Shown piece by piece: positions 17,597 through 25,696 of a DNA stretch of 64,000 nt. The stretch comes from Bacillota bacterium (GTDB lineage: Bacteria; Bacillota; Clostridia; Peptostreptococcales; Anaerovoracaceae). Where the stretch lies: assembly GCA_023415235.1 (NCBI GenBank), contig JAEZLP010000068.1, positions 17,887-81,886 of the forward strand. Direction: 5' to 3'. A program made the translations under genes and the position numbers. The notes under the pieces were generated by a model that saw only the letters and a program-made list of their open reading frames with translations, did not search any database and was not told the origin of the DNA. Within the stretch, counting starts at the first letter, position 1; every line of letters begins with the position of its first letter.

Positions 17597-17628
17597 GGAT
17601 CAACAAGAGCTTAGTTGTTGATCCTTTT
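17597..17628 (+). terminator. terminator after tRNA-like RNA
   Basis: GGATCAACAA (17597-17606) pairs with TTGTTGATCC (17615-17624), 8-base loop, then TTTT. It separates the two-protein/tRNA-like unit from the protease gene. Confidence 0.85.
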
Positions 17629-17648
17629 ATAATAGGGAGCGGATAACA

Positions 17649-18371
17649 GTGAGTGATCTTCCAATTGAATTATTCTCACTTACAGTTCTAAAAATGCTTT
17701 CTGAGGAAGTACGGCGGTTTTCACGCCCTGTTATTTTTAATTCTGATTATGACAACTATTCGTATGGTCTAAAGGGAACAGCTTTTGTGGTATCATATAA
17801 AAAATATGATTATGTTGTAACGGCTAAACACGTAATCCGCGATATTGCACCTGATAATATCTTAATACCTTATAATGAGTATGATTCAACGGAGTTCATA
17901 CCATTTGACCGAATAATAACAATCAAGGATGATGAAAGAGCTGAAGACAATGATTTTAAAGATATCGTTATTTTTCAAATTAGCAAAAAACGGGAATTCG
18001 AAAGGCAAGTAAATTTGCTTCCGAAGTTAGATTTAGAAAAAAAATATGCCTACCGAAGCTCTCGATTTGGTGATGAACTATTTTCGATTGGGTACCCATC
18101 ATATAATAATAATATTGAGTATGATGAGTTAAAAATAAAATTAGGACAGTCGATATTTAAAGGAAAGTATATAGGCGAATCAGATTTACAGTATTGCCAT
18201 TTTGCTAAGTACGAAAACGAAACATATATGGATGGAATGAGCGGTTCGCCGGTCTATTCTTTTGCGTTTAACAATAACTCAATTAATTATAAGTTTTTGG
18301 GGATGATGCTGAGATCAAGACTTTACTTAGATGGATGTGTCCTAATAAATGCATTAAATAAAGCAAAATAA
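17649..18371 (+). CDS. trypsin-like serine protease
   Basis: A 240-residue chymotrypsin-fold protease without signal peptide, so cytoplasmic. The catalytic triad is visible: His in VVTAKHVI (about residue 60), Asp in DNDFKDIVIFQ (about 102) and Ser in YMDGMSGSPVYS (about 198). The GTG start at 17649 follows GGGAGCGG. Cytoplasmic trypsin-like proteases occur as effectors or sensors in several phage-defence systems, and this one sits between a HEPN/tRNA-like unit and a PemK-like fusion protein. That role is inference; a housekeeping protease is less likely here given the island setting and AT-rich codon use. Confidence 0.78.
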   Translation: MSDLPIELFSLTVLKMLSEEVRRFSRPVIFNSDYDNYSYGLKGTAFVVSYKKYDYVVTAKHVIRDIAPDNILIPYNEYDSTEFIPFDRIITIKDDERAEDNDFKDIVIFQISKKREFERQVNLLPKLDLEKKYAYRSSRFGDELFSIGYPSYNNNIEYDELKIKLGQSIFKGKYIGESDLQYCHFAKYENETYMDGMSGSPVYSFAFNNNSINYKFLGMMLRSRLYLDGCVLINALNKAK

Positions 18372-18422
18372 TAGGCTGGAAAAGGCCTTGGCAAAAATGT
18401 GGTAAAAGGAGGCAATAAAATA

Positions 18423-19262
18423 ATGACAACAATTTTAGAAAAACACTTTTCTACACCTGTTGTAGGTGAAGTTTATTTATTTGCAGATCCTTTAAACTAC
18501 GATCCTGTGAAAAGAAGTTTAGACAGACCTGGAGTAATAATAAAGGTTTTCAATGACAATATGTCGGTAATAGTTGTTCCTCTTACTACTAGCTCCCAAT
18601 TAGAAAGGCCTAAAAGCATCAGAATTAGTTCGGTAGATGTATTAAAGAAAGAAGCTTACGCCAAAGTTGATCATATTACCACAATCGCTGCTCAACGATT
18701 AAAATTGCGACTGGGTAGAATTTCGCCTGAGGAACTTGATTCTATAGAATCTAGTGTTAAACAGTTATTTGGCGGTCACGCACAACCAGTAATAAATTTG
18801 AGTGTTGATGATCGGCCCCAAATAATGATTTGCGGGCCTCATGGTAATGGGTCAGGTATTGAAAGATTACGCATGTTGGCAAATAAAATAACTAATTCAA
18901 CAGATTTCAAGGGGTTTGCCTTGATTGATGCTCCTAATCGACCTGACTTAATTTTAAAACAAAAGTTTCAGTGGCAAGCTTTATCTAGTCACGGTGTAAT
19001 CGTGCTTCTCGGGAACGATTGCTCAGGTGCTTGTATGGAATATGACTGGGCGGCAGAGCTATCAATTTTTACTGTCGTTATTGTAAATGATAACTTACCA
19101 ACCGAAATGTTGCGAGGATTCGATATAACTAAAGATAATGTAAATATCATAAGATGTAATCATTCTTTTTCAATTAAAGCAGTAGAAGATGCCGTTGAGT
19201 GGATTGATATGAAGGTGAAGGAGCGAATAGCTAGGATTACTCAGCAAGAATATGAGATCTAA
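18423..19262 (+). CDS. PemK/MazF-like domain fused to a Rossmann-type (TIR/deoxyribosyltransferase-like) domain
   Basis: 279 residues. Residues 10-115 match the PemK/MazF fold: VVGEVYLFADPL, RPGVIIKVF, VIVVPLTT, then a KVDHITTIAAQRLKLRLGR strand-helix and a SPEELDSIESSVKQLFG helix. Residues about 130-270 form a separate alpha/beta domain beginning QIMICGPHGNGSGIERLRML, with GVIVLLGNDCSGACMEYDWA containing a possible catalytic Glu; this looks like the nucleoside deoxyribosyltransferase/TIR-like group. The ATG at 18423 is preceded by AAGGAGG; an in-frame GTG at 18399 lacks a site. No MazE-like antitoxin gene is adjacent. The domain reading is by pattern; the second half is the less certain. Confidence 0.62.
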   Translation: MTTILEKHFSTPVVGEVYLFADPLNYDPVKRSLDRPGVIIKVFNDNMSVIVVPLTTSSQLERPKSIRISSVDVLKKEAYAKVDHITTIAAQRLKLRLGRISPEELDSIESSVKQLFGGHAQPVINLSVDDRPQIMICGPHGNGSGIERLRMLANKITNSTDFKGFALIDAPNRPDLILKQKFQWQALSSHGVIVLLGNDCSGACMEYDWAAELSIFTVVIVNDNLPTEMLRGFDITKDNVNIIRCNHSFSIKAVEDAVEWIDMKVKERIARITQQEYEI

Positions 19263-19859
19263 TGTTGAGTAGATGACGGATATCCTAGACTACAGCATGA
19301 TATTATGTCTAACAACTTTCGCAGATATTCCCGATTCGAAGAGCATTAGCAACAATGAACCTCTAGAAATGGAAAACCGCCACGAAGGCCTGTGACCCCA
19401 TGGAAATCGCCGTTACAGATGATACGGAGATCCGCGACTGATCTTGAACAGGTAATTATTTCGTCCGGTTGCCTTTCGCAATTTTTCATTCTACAGTAAT
19501 ACATCAGTAAAGCTAAACGCAAGTCCACCCAAGCTAGGATTAGCCAGGGCCGAGTGGGTCTGGAATAACTTACCCAGCCCTTTTCTTATTACTTTTGGGA
19601 TTACTAACTTGGTAATTATCAATTGGCCGACGGTATTTGCATGAATCGGGAAGGGATATCGGGGAGATATTTAAGCAAAAGGTATACGATTATAAGATAG
19701 AATAGCCAGGTGTTGTTGAGCCACAGCATAGAGATGCTGTGGTTGTTTTTATAATGCAGGGTAACAGTCATAATAAGGGAGCTCTTTTGCTTTTGCGTTT
19801 TGGGGTGTTTTAAAATATAGATGTAAGACCTATCCACGCAGGCAAGAGCTACAGGTAAA
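19263..19859. other. intergenic, no gene seen
   Basis: About 600 bases without a convincing ORF on either strand. It contains the hairpin at 19721. The sequence may hold the promoter of the structured RNA that follows. Confidence 0.4.
19721..19749 (+). terminator. hairpin with T-run
   Basis: CCACAGCAT (19721-19729), AGAG loop, ATGCTGTGG (19734-19742), then TTGTTTTT. Confidence 0.75.
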
Positions 19860-20887
19860 TCTTGTACTGACGCGGCTAGACAAATAATACATACAGCTCA
19901 TGGAGCTGAGAGGAGAGAAAAGTATGTTAAGGCAATAAACTTGGACAGCCCGGATCCCCTGTAAATCAGGAGATCAAAACAGGCGCGATAACCATTACGA
20001 ATATGGAGCTCGTGTTAAGGGCGAGCAAATTAAGCTAACCATTGCCGGGTTCCATAAAGAGGTATCGTGTCAGTCCCTCCGGACAACCCTTCTGATCTCT
20101 GACAACCAAAAAGTAGCCGTCATATTTAAGACGTTTCTATACATGACACATTTATTGGTGCGGCAGGTAGGGTAATCGCCAGACCTGTCGGTTCCCCCGC
20201 CAATGCCTAATGCCAAGGTAAGCAGGGGGATCGGGGGCCGCCGTGTGCATGGAAACATGCAAGCAACGGTGGCAATGGGGGCTGTCGGGCTGCAAAACCC
20301 GGCTTCTACCCACTGAATAAATGACTATGGGCGACCAAGACATACCTTATGTGGGGCGCCACATAAGGCCGTCAGCAAGAAAGCGGGTGTAAATCCCGTC
20401 TGCGGGACAGTAGAAATGCTGTGACGTAGCCAGCGCAGGGAGCGGGGAGGCTTAACCTCCTGGGAGTAATCCCAAACGTGAATAGCTCAACTGTGACGAT
20501 CAGACGCGGTCTCGTCTGTAAAGGCGCCCTGGGAGGGCGCTAGCTGGTAAGGATTCTCATGGCGCTAGGTCAAACCGCTCTGAATCTTGCAACCGACCGA
20601 AACGGCACAAGCCGGTAGTAGGGCGGGGCTTCCATATTCGACCGCGCTCAATGGAGCGGAGGTTGCAAGGGGATACGCGACGCCTAAAAGACTCCATAAC
20701 TTCTTGCTGTACTAATTGGGTAAGGTCCGACCGGCCTAGATTAACTAGGTGCGAGGATTGAAAGCGAGGGCGATTACCGTCTGATCCAAAGGGCTGACAG
20801 TCCTAAGGAGAGTGGTTGTGCTGGTTTGGCTGCCAGCACCTGCTTGCGTGCAAAACCCGCGGGAAAGTCCCACCCCACCAGTTTTTT
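19860..20887 (+). ncRNA. large ornate structured RNA (boundaries approximate)
   Basis: About 1 kb of GC-richer DNA in an AT-rich island, with no ORF but dense complementary arms. Examples: 20238-20244 with 20266-20272 enclosing a stem capped by a GAAA tetraloop (20252-20255); CCTTATGTGG with CCACATAAGG (20345-20368); GGAGG/CCTCC (20446-20460); a TGGGA-GTAA-TCCCA GNRA hairpin (20461-20474); CAGACG/CGTCTG (20501-20518); GCGCCC/GGGCGC (20524-20540); and a long-range CTTGCAACC (20586-20594) with GGTTGCAAG (20661-20669) closing a multibranch domain. It ends near a hairpin (20818-20839) and TTTTTT (20882-20887). GNRA loops and multibranch helices are typical of large RNAs such as GOLLD, ROOL or OLE; I cannot assign it to one. 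The 5' end could be nearer 20160. Confidence 0.62.
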
Positions 20888-20987
20888 GTCAGGGTTTCGA
20901 TCCCTTCCGTGTTCTGGAACGCTCCAGGACAGGGAAGCGATTGAAATGGCCGGGAGGCTACTCCGAAATCAACCGGGAGGTTTGGTT

Positions 20988-21617
20988 ATGAGGATAGAAA
21001 CGGAATCATGGCAGGGCCTGATAAATCAGCTCGTTACACTTTTTGGTAGGGGCTATTTCGCTTACCACTTAACGCAATACCCCGAAAAAAAACGTGCAAA
21101 ATGGCCAAAAATCGATGCTAAATTGGTTCAAAAGTATGCCCTGGATGGCTCGATCCACCAGCGCTACCGTTTAAGGAAGAAGGGTTTTTGTACCTATGCT
21201 ATTGTTCGATGGGAGGCCGTTTGCGTCATTCTTAAAACCCAGGGAAAGCCTATGGTTACGGAGGATGACAAATTTAATGAGCTGATAAAAAGACCGCTAG
21301 CTATCCGGATATCCGATAATATTATATTGGAGATCCAGCGTGTCGAGGATAAGGTCACTGCTAGATTGTCCAAAAGAGATTTTGAAGGGTTTGAGGAATG
21401 GTTGGTCAGATTGGCTGGTGCCGGGCAAATTAAAGAAGCCCGAAAGGTTTTTGACCGACTTAATGGACTCCCAGGCTTCCATGGCATTAATCAACAGAAA
21501 TGGAGATTGTGGAGTAGGGTCGTTGCGACGTGCAAGCGTGCTGGCATTTCGCCAGGTGAGCGACCCCGAATTAACACTAGGCGAAAGGTTGTCCAAGTTT
21601 ACAAACCCCAGGGATGA
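20988..21617 (+). CDS. unknown protein downstream of structured RNA
   Basis: A 209-residue basic protein of unknown family. The ATG at 20988 has GGGAGG seven bases upstream (an in-frame extension to 20826 runs through the RNA and is unlikely). The N-terminal part has an aromatic and basic run (FGRGYFAYHLTQYPEKKRAK, then QRYRLRKKGF), the middle alternates strands and helices, and the C-terminus is Arg/Lys rich. The basic character and its place 100 bases after a large structured RNA suggest RNA or DNA binding and a functional link, but I see no catalytic motif. No similarity to reverse transcriptases or HNH nucleases is visible. Confidence 0.6.
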   Translation: MRIETESWQGLINQLVTLFGRGYFAYHLTQYPEKKRAKWPKIDAKLVQKYALDGSIHQRYRLRKKGFCTYAIVRWEAVCVILKTQGKPMVTEDDKFNELIKRPLAIRISDNIILEIQRVEDKVTARLSKRDFEGFEEWLVRLAGAGQIKEARKVFDRLNGLPGFHGINQQKWRLWSRVVATCKRAGISPGERPRINTRRKVVQVYKPQG

Positions 21618-21637
21618 ACGTGCATCCCTGGGGTTTT
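21603..21637 (+). terminator. terminator of unknown protein gene
   Basis: AACCCCAGGGAT (21604-21615) pairs with ATCCCTGGGGTT (21624-21635) followed by TT. It overlaps the last codons of the gene. Confidence 0.8.
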
Positions 21638-21771
21638 GCCGTTCTTGTGTCATGATGGTTTATTTGCAACAACAATTTATATGAAATTGGCGTTACTTTG
21701 GTTTTAAAAGGCCTTCATTCCGACCACGGTATAATAATAGTAGACGGTGTAAAATTTTAGGAGGGATTATA

Positions 21772-22572
21772 ATGGAAAAAAAGACTCAGAGTAAAACGAA
21801 AAACAAAAACGTACATAAATCCGAGAGAATATCATTAGATCTACCAGCAAATCCACCAGCGTTAATGGATGACAAGCTAATGGAAGTAATAATTACAATG
21901 GGTAGCAGCGGCGAATTCGAGGCAAGGCGAATAGCGGATTGCGTATCGAAACGTTGCGGATTTGCGGAAGGAGATATTGATATTTACCGGTCGTTAGATA
22001 CTCTTCGTGCGCTAGGAGCGGTGAAGAACGATGACAAAATCAGTTATATGAGGGGCTCGCCACGTAAGGTATATACTTTGACAGCACTAGGATTCCAATA
22101 TTATCGAAAATGTGTTTTGGGGAGAGACGGTATTGAGAGCGAACCGCGACCGTCGCTTTTTTACACAAGTAAGAGGCCAGAGGCGGAGGCAGTGCTAAGA
22201 TTCGTTCGAGATAAATTAGAGGCGGTAGGATATGAAGTTGTAGATCAATCAATCCAGGCGCACATTGGTATTATGGTGAAAATTTACGACCAAACATTAC
22301 CGATATCACTTGAATACAAAAACCGACCAGATGAAGATGTTCAGAAGACAATACGGACTCTAATAGATCTGAATGAACCTGTTTTCGTTATATGCCAAAA
22401 TGCTCATATTAGCGAGCGCATTATTGACAATGTTAAAGCGCTAATACACGAACGGTATGGGGCTATGACAAGTATTTACAAGTTCCAAAAGCAATTTGGC
22501 GGAACAGTGTCAATAATAACTCTTGCCAAGTTCACTAAACGGAAAAAATGGCCACTAAGTGAAGATGCATAG
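21772..22572 (+). CDS. winged-helix protein, replication-relaxation-like
   Basis: 266 residues. A Lys-rich N-terminus is followed by a winged-helix domain (about 30-115: MEVIITMGSSGEFEARRIAD ... SLDTLRALGAVKNDD ... RKVYTLTALGFQYYRK). The C-terminal half (about 130-250) is alpha/beta with an EAVGYEVVDQSI strand and ISLEYKNRPDED, a possible acidic-Glu-Lys nuclease-like patch. This two-part layout resembles the replication-relaxation proteins of plasmids and conjugative elements. The ATG at 21772 follows AGGAGGG. Assignment is tentative; it fits a mobile element. Confidence 0.5.
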   Translation: MEKKTQSKTKNKNVHKSERISLDLPANPPALMDDKLMEVIITMGSSGEFEARRIADCVSKRCGFAEGDIDIYRSLDTLRALGAVKNDDKISYMRGSPRKVYTLTALGFQYYRKCVLGRDGIESEPRPSLFYTSKRPEAEAVLRFVRDKLEAVGYEVVDQSIQAHIGIMVKIYDQTLPISLEYKNRPDEDVQKTIRTLIDLNEPVFVICQNAHISERIIDNVKALIHERYGAMTSIYKFQKQFGGTVSIITLAKFTKRKKWPLSEDA

Positions 22573-22595
22573 CTCTTAATTTCTGAGTTTTTGGA

Positions 22596-22628
22596 GGGAC
22601 TGACAGATTTTTGCCAGTCCTTTTTTTG
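22596..22628 (+). terminator. terminator
   Basis: GGACTG (22597-22602) with CAGTCC (22615-22620), followed by TTTTTTT. Confidence 0.8.
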
Positions 22629-22663
22629 TGTCCTTTCCGACTTGCAAAAAATGGGTGAGATGC

Positions 22664-22696
22664 TATAATATAAATATAAATATAAATATAAATATT
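22664..22696. repeat. AT hexanucleotide tandem repeat in promoter region
   Basis: About four to five copies of ATAAAT/TATAAA in a row, 41 bases before the NYN gene start. It also supplies TATAAT-like -10 boxes. Confidence 0.65.
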
Positions 22697-22736
22697 TAAG
22701 ACAAAAGCTAAAATCAGACTCAAAGGAGATGACAGT

Positions 22737-23258
22737 ATGAGCAAATTTAAAAAGTTACTCGAGAAGTTAGGGTTATTGTTTCCGTCACTGGAGACTACTG
22801 TTGCAGTGTTGATAGATGCGGAAAATATTGGCCCAAAGATTGCCGGATATGCCTTGGAGGAGGCAAATAAAATAGGCTCGGTTCGAGTCTCGCGAGCTTA
22901 TGGAGACTGGACCGAAATAAACCCGCCAGGTTACGTGGAGTTATCCACCTTATATGGAGTACAACGGTGTCAGGTGGATAAAAGAAGGTCAAAACGAAAC
23001 TCGGTTGATATCGCATTGACATCGGACGCGGCTCTATTAGCTGGACGAGGTATTGCTAATACGTTCGTGTTAGCCACTGGCGATCAGGATTATATACCGC
23101 TTGTACACTCGCTTAAGGCTGTAGGGTGTACTGTAATAGGGGTTGGGGGAGGGCAGTCGGCCATTGATTTGAGGTCAGTTTGCCACAAATACATTTTGGC
23201 GAATAGTTCTCCGCCGCTGCGCACGTCTCTTAGTAGGTCCACACCAGTACTTGGATAA
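22737..23258 (+). CDS. NYN domain protein (LabA/DUF88 family)
   Basis: 173 residues with a NYN/PIN-type nuclease fold. Conserved acidic residues are visible: Asp in VAVLIDAENIGP (about 27), Asp in NSVDIALTSDAA (about 90 and 95) and Asp in VLATGDQDYIPLV (about 115), followed by GCTVIGVGGG and a RSVCHKYI helix. The family degrades or processes RNA. The ATG at 22737 follows AAGGAGAT. It is AT-rich and lies among mobile-element genes; a defence or RNA-turnover role is possible. Confidence 0.85.
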   Translation: MSKFKKLLEKLGLLFPSLETTVAVLIDAENIGPKIAGYALEEANKIGSVRVSRAYGDWTEINPPGYVELSTLYGVQRCQVDKRRSKRNSVDIALTSDAALLAGRGIANTFVLATGDQDYIPLVHSLKAVGCTVIGVGGGQSAIDLRSVCHKYILANSSPPLRTSLSRSTPVLG

Positions 23259-23290
23259 AACAAGGAGAGATATTTGTCTTAATATATTTA

Positions 23291-23336
23291 CCCATTTACA
23301 TTTATATAATATTATATTTATATAAATGTAAATGGG
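23291..23336. repeat. 19-bp perfect inverted repeat before RHH gene
   Basis: The arms 23291-23309 and 23318-23336 are exact reverse complements (CCCATTTACATTTATATAA and its complement) with an 8-base AT spacer. It ends 13 bases before the ATG at 23350. Likely an operator for the downstream ribbon-helix-helix protein, or a cruciform/attachment site. Confidence 0.7.
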
Positions 23337-23349
23337 GGTATATATTAAT

Positions 23350-23526
23350 ATGGCTAGCAAAAAAGAAAAGTTTACAGAAACGCACACACTTAAAACTTTT
23401 TACATAAAAAATGAATTGTGGACGCAATTTGACGCCCTCGCAGCCGTGTTCGGCCATGGTAGTAAAACCGAGTTGATTAACGAGGCTATCGAGCTTGTTT
23501 TAGCACATTACAAAAAGCAAGAATAG
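23350..23526 (+). CDS. ribbon-helix-helix DNA-binding protein
   Basis: A 58-residue basic protein. It has the RHH plan: a short beta strand (KTFYIKNELW), helix one (TQFDALAAVFG), a turn with Gly-Ser and helix two (KTELINEAIELVLAHYKK). The ATG at 23350 is preferred over the one at 23332, which lies inside the palindrome. Such proteins usually repress their own promoter or form plasmid/TA control systems, and the large palindrome just upstream is a natural operator. The ribosome site is weak. Confidence 0.7.
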   Translation: MASKKEKFTETHTLKTFYIKNELWTQFDALAAVFGHGSKTELINEAIELVLAHYKKQE

Positions 23527-23721
23527 GTTAGTTTAGGTGGAGATTATCTTGTTTCGGAACGACGAGCTCTTTTGATTTAATCAAATACACCAACATATAA
23601 TATAAACAGAAGGTTTAGAATAAGGATGGTGATTATTCAATGCTATAGAAAAATGTTTGCAAACGGACGCAACAGAATCAACCCTGGCCCAGCCCATAGA
23701 CTGGGAGCAGTCCACCGAGAG

Positions 23722-23769
23722 GCGGTAGCAAAGATGTACGTTGGGACATCATTTTGCTACCGCTTTTTT
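23722..23769 (+). terminator. strong terminator upstream of excisionase gene
   Basis: GCGGTAGCAAA (23722-23732) pairs with TTTGCTACCGC (23753-23763), with an inner GATGT/ACATC stem, followed by six T. No clear gene precedes it between 23527 and 23722, so a short RNA of roughly 100 bases (including a CCCAG/CTGGG hairpin at about 23690-23705) may end here. Confidence 0.8.
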
Positions 23770-23811
23770 GATGAGGGTCCGAAGAAACGAAAATATAATT
23801 TGGAGGTATGT

Positions 23812-24000
23812 ATGAATAGCAAAAAGTTATTTGAAGTCAGAGAAATATTATCTATGATACCTATGAGTAGAGCTGGATTGTATCTTGCTTGCGGCCGAGG
23901 CGATGTTCCATGTGTTCGGGTCGGAAGGAGATTATTTATTCCGGCATGGTGGCTAAATGAAATAACATGTAAGCCCAAGGAAACTTCTAACCAAAGTTGA
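23812..24000 (+). CDS. excisionase-like HTH protein
   Basis: A 62-residue protein with a MerR/excisionase-type winged helix (EVREILSMIPMSRAGLYLAC, then VPCVRVGRRLFIPAWWLNEI). The ATG at 23812 has GGAGG five bases upstream. It lies 57 bases before the integrase, the usual xis-int order, so it probably directs excision of the element. Confidence 0.8.
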   Translation: MNSKKLFEVREILSMIPMSRAGLYLACGRGDVPCVRVGRRLFIPAWWLNEITCKPKETSNQS

Positions 24001-24057
24001 TTGTGATGTGATAGGCTTATTGGCTTTAAACCGGAAATCTTCTCTCAGGAGGAAAAA

Positions 24058-25335
24058 ATGGGAAGAGCAAAAGGCGACGGTACGCTCTACTGGGATGACA
24101 AGCGGGGGTGTTACTTCGTCATAGTAACTTACCGGGACCCAATTACAGGCGAGGTCGCCCGAAAAAAATTGAAAGGGGCCGAGCAGAAGGGCCCCAAAGG
24201 CGAGTCGGCCTCTCTAAAAATTGGCCAGGAATGGCTTAAGAAGAATGAGAATGGACTGCTTCCTGATGCAGATAAGGTTACGCTATGGGAGTGGCTAGAG
24301 CGGTGGGTGGAGGACTACGCCAAACCTAGACTCAGAGTAAAATCATATGACAAGTATGAAAGCTGCCTACGACTGTACATTAAGCCAGTGTTGGGAAACG
24401 TGGCAATGATTAAGCTGAAGTCGGCTGACATCCGTAGCGTGCTCCACAGGTTATTGACCGAAGAAAGAGATGTTGAATATTTGCATAGGGCCAAAAAAGA
24501 AGAGAGCGCCACGGAAACTAAAAAACGTAAAAGAAAGAAGAAAGCAATGGAGGCTAAGAAGCGCAAAGGATTATCCAGTCTTACGGTAAGAAATACCCGG
24601 CGTTATCTTATTATGGCGCTGGATCAGGCCGTAAAAGAGGGATTGATAATAAGGAATGTTGCACGGGATGTTGATCCGCCGAAGCTGGTGAGGAAAGAAA
24701 TTAGGCCGTTAACCAAGGAGGAAGCCGTGGTGCTTACCGAGGCGGCAAAGCAGGCTGGTGAAATGCCGTACATGGCAATTCTGTTGGCGCTATCAACGGG
24801 GGCCAGGCTTGGCGAACTGTTCGGTTTAAAATGGGACTGTGTTGATTTAGATAAAGGCGTCATTTATATAAAGCGGTCCATTATCACAAGCCACGGGTCA
24901 AAAAACGAATTCCAGGAGCCGAAGACAGCAAAATCCCGGCGGCAGATACCGCTCCCCGCCGCAGTGGCTAAGGAGCTTCGGAAGTATAAGAAGTGGCAAG
25001 AGTGGCATAAGCATCTGCTGGGCGATAAATATCAAGACAATGACCTAGTGCTTGCCTCGACCTGGGGTCGGGTCGTAGAAACGAGCAATTTCAGTTCCAA
25101 GACCTTTAAGGGGATGCTTGAAAAGGCAGGAATTCCGACGAGCGTTAAATTTCACGATCTTAGGCATACGCACGCTACCCTTTTGCTGCAGCATGGGGTT
25201 AACCCTAAGGTGGTGCAGGAGCGCCTGGGTCATTCCACCATATCCATGACGTTGGATACGTACTCACATGTTCTGCCAGATATGCAGGATACGGCGGTTA
25301 AGGCGTTGGAGGGACTGTTCGTCGCGCAAAAATAG
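24058..25335 (+). CDS. int: tyrosine recombinase (site-specific integrase)
   Basis: 425 residues. N-terminal AP2-like arm-binding strand region (GDGTLYWDDKRGCYFVIVTY), a SAM-like core-binding domain (about 80-190, interrupted by a Lys/Arg/Glu-rich insertion KKRKRKKKAMEAKKRKG), and the catalytic domain with Arg in LSTGARLGELFGLKW, HDLRHTHATLLLQHG, the GHSTISMTLDTYSHV box with the nucleophilic Tyr. Family length is normal. The ATG at 24058 follows AGGAGG. It is the only integrase in the island, which places the recombination module near 23.8-25.4 kb. Confidence 0.95.
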   Translation: MGRAKGDGTLYWDDKRGCYFVIVTYRDPITGEVARKKLKGAEQKGPKGESASLKIGQEWLKKNENGLLPDADKVTLWEWLERWVEDYAKPRLRVKSYDKYESCLRLYIKPVLGNVAMIKLKSADIRSVLHRLLTEERDVEYLHRAKKEESATETKKRKRKKKAMEAKKRKGLSSLTVRNTRRYLIMALDQAVKEGLIIRNVARDVDPPKLVRKEIRPLTKEEAVVLTEAAKQAGEMPYMAILLALSTGARLGELFGLKWDCVDLDKGVIYIKRSIITSHGSKNEFQEPKTAKSRRQIPLPAAVAKELRKYKKWQEWHKHLLGDKYQDNDLVLASTWGRVVETSNFSSKTFKGMLEKAGIPTSVKFHDLRHTHATLLLQHGVNPKVVQERLGHSTISMTLDTYSHVLPDMQDTAVKALEGLFVAQK

Positions 25336-25339
25336 GTAA

Positions 25340-25378
25340 GGAGCAGGCGGCCGAGTTGGCCAACCTGCTCCTTTTTTT
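25340..25378 (+). terminator. integrase terminator
   Basis: GGAGCAGG (25340-25347) with CCTGCTCC (25364-25371), then seven T. Confidence 0.88.
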
Positions 25379-25696
25379 AAATAATAGCAAGCCCAGGGAA
25401 ACATTCATGAGCACCAGTTAGACGTGACACAATGGAATTGTGTTACATCGGAGCCGTCCAATAACGATCTTTATGGAAACTAATTCTTTAGGTATGCACA
25501 ATTATAGTTATGCATGCATAAACCGATGAAAACACTTGTAAACTGCGACAAAATGCAATAAAATGTATAATTATGGGTAATTATATGCTGACAACGCGGC
25601 CAGCCGGGATTGCAACAATATTGCGCCCTTATAATATTTCTCAATAACAAACGCATGGAAGACGAAAAGTAACACTTCATAAGTGAGGTAGATTAT
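25379..25696. other. intergenic, possible island edge
   Basis: About 320 AT-rich bases between integrase and the RM operon. A hairpin TGACACAAT-GGA-ATTGTGTTA lies at 25425-25445. I looked for a copy of the selC 3' end here and found none. No gene is seen. Confidence 0.4.

Noticed and set aside
19860..20887. Group II intron with reverse transcriptase
   Set aside because: No RT protein, no GUGYG 5' end or domain V hairpin seen; the following protein is unrelated. Left open for Rfam check.
20826..20987. N-terminal extension of the protein at 20988
   Set aside because: It runs through the structured RNA and has no ribosome site; ATG 20988 has a good one.
25379..25696. attR copy of the selC 3' end next to the integrase terminator
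   Set aside because: I found no direct repeat of the tRNA 3' sequence there.
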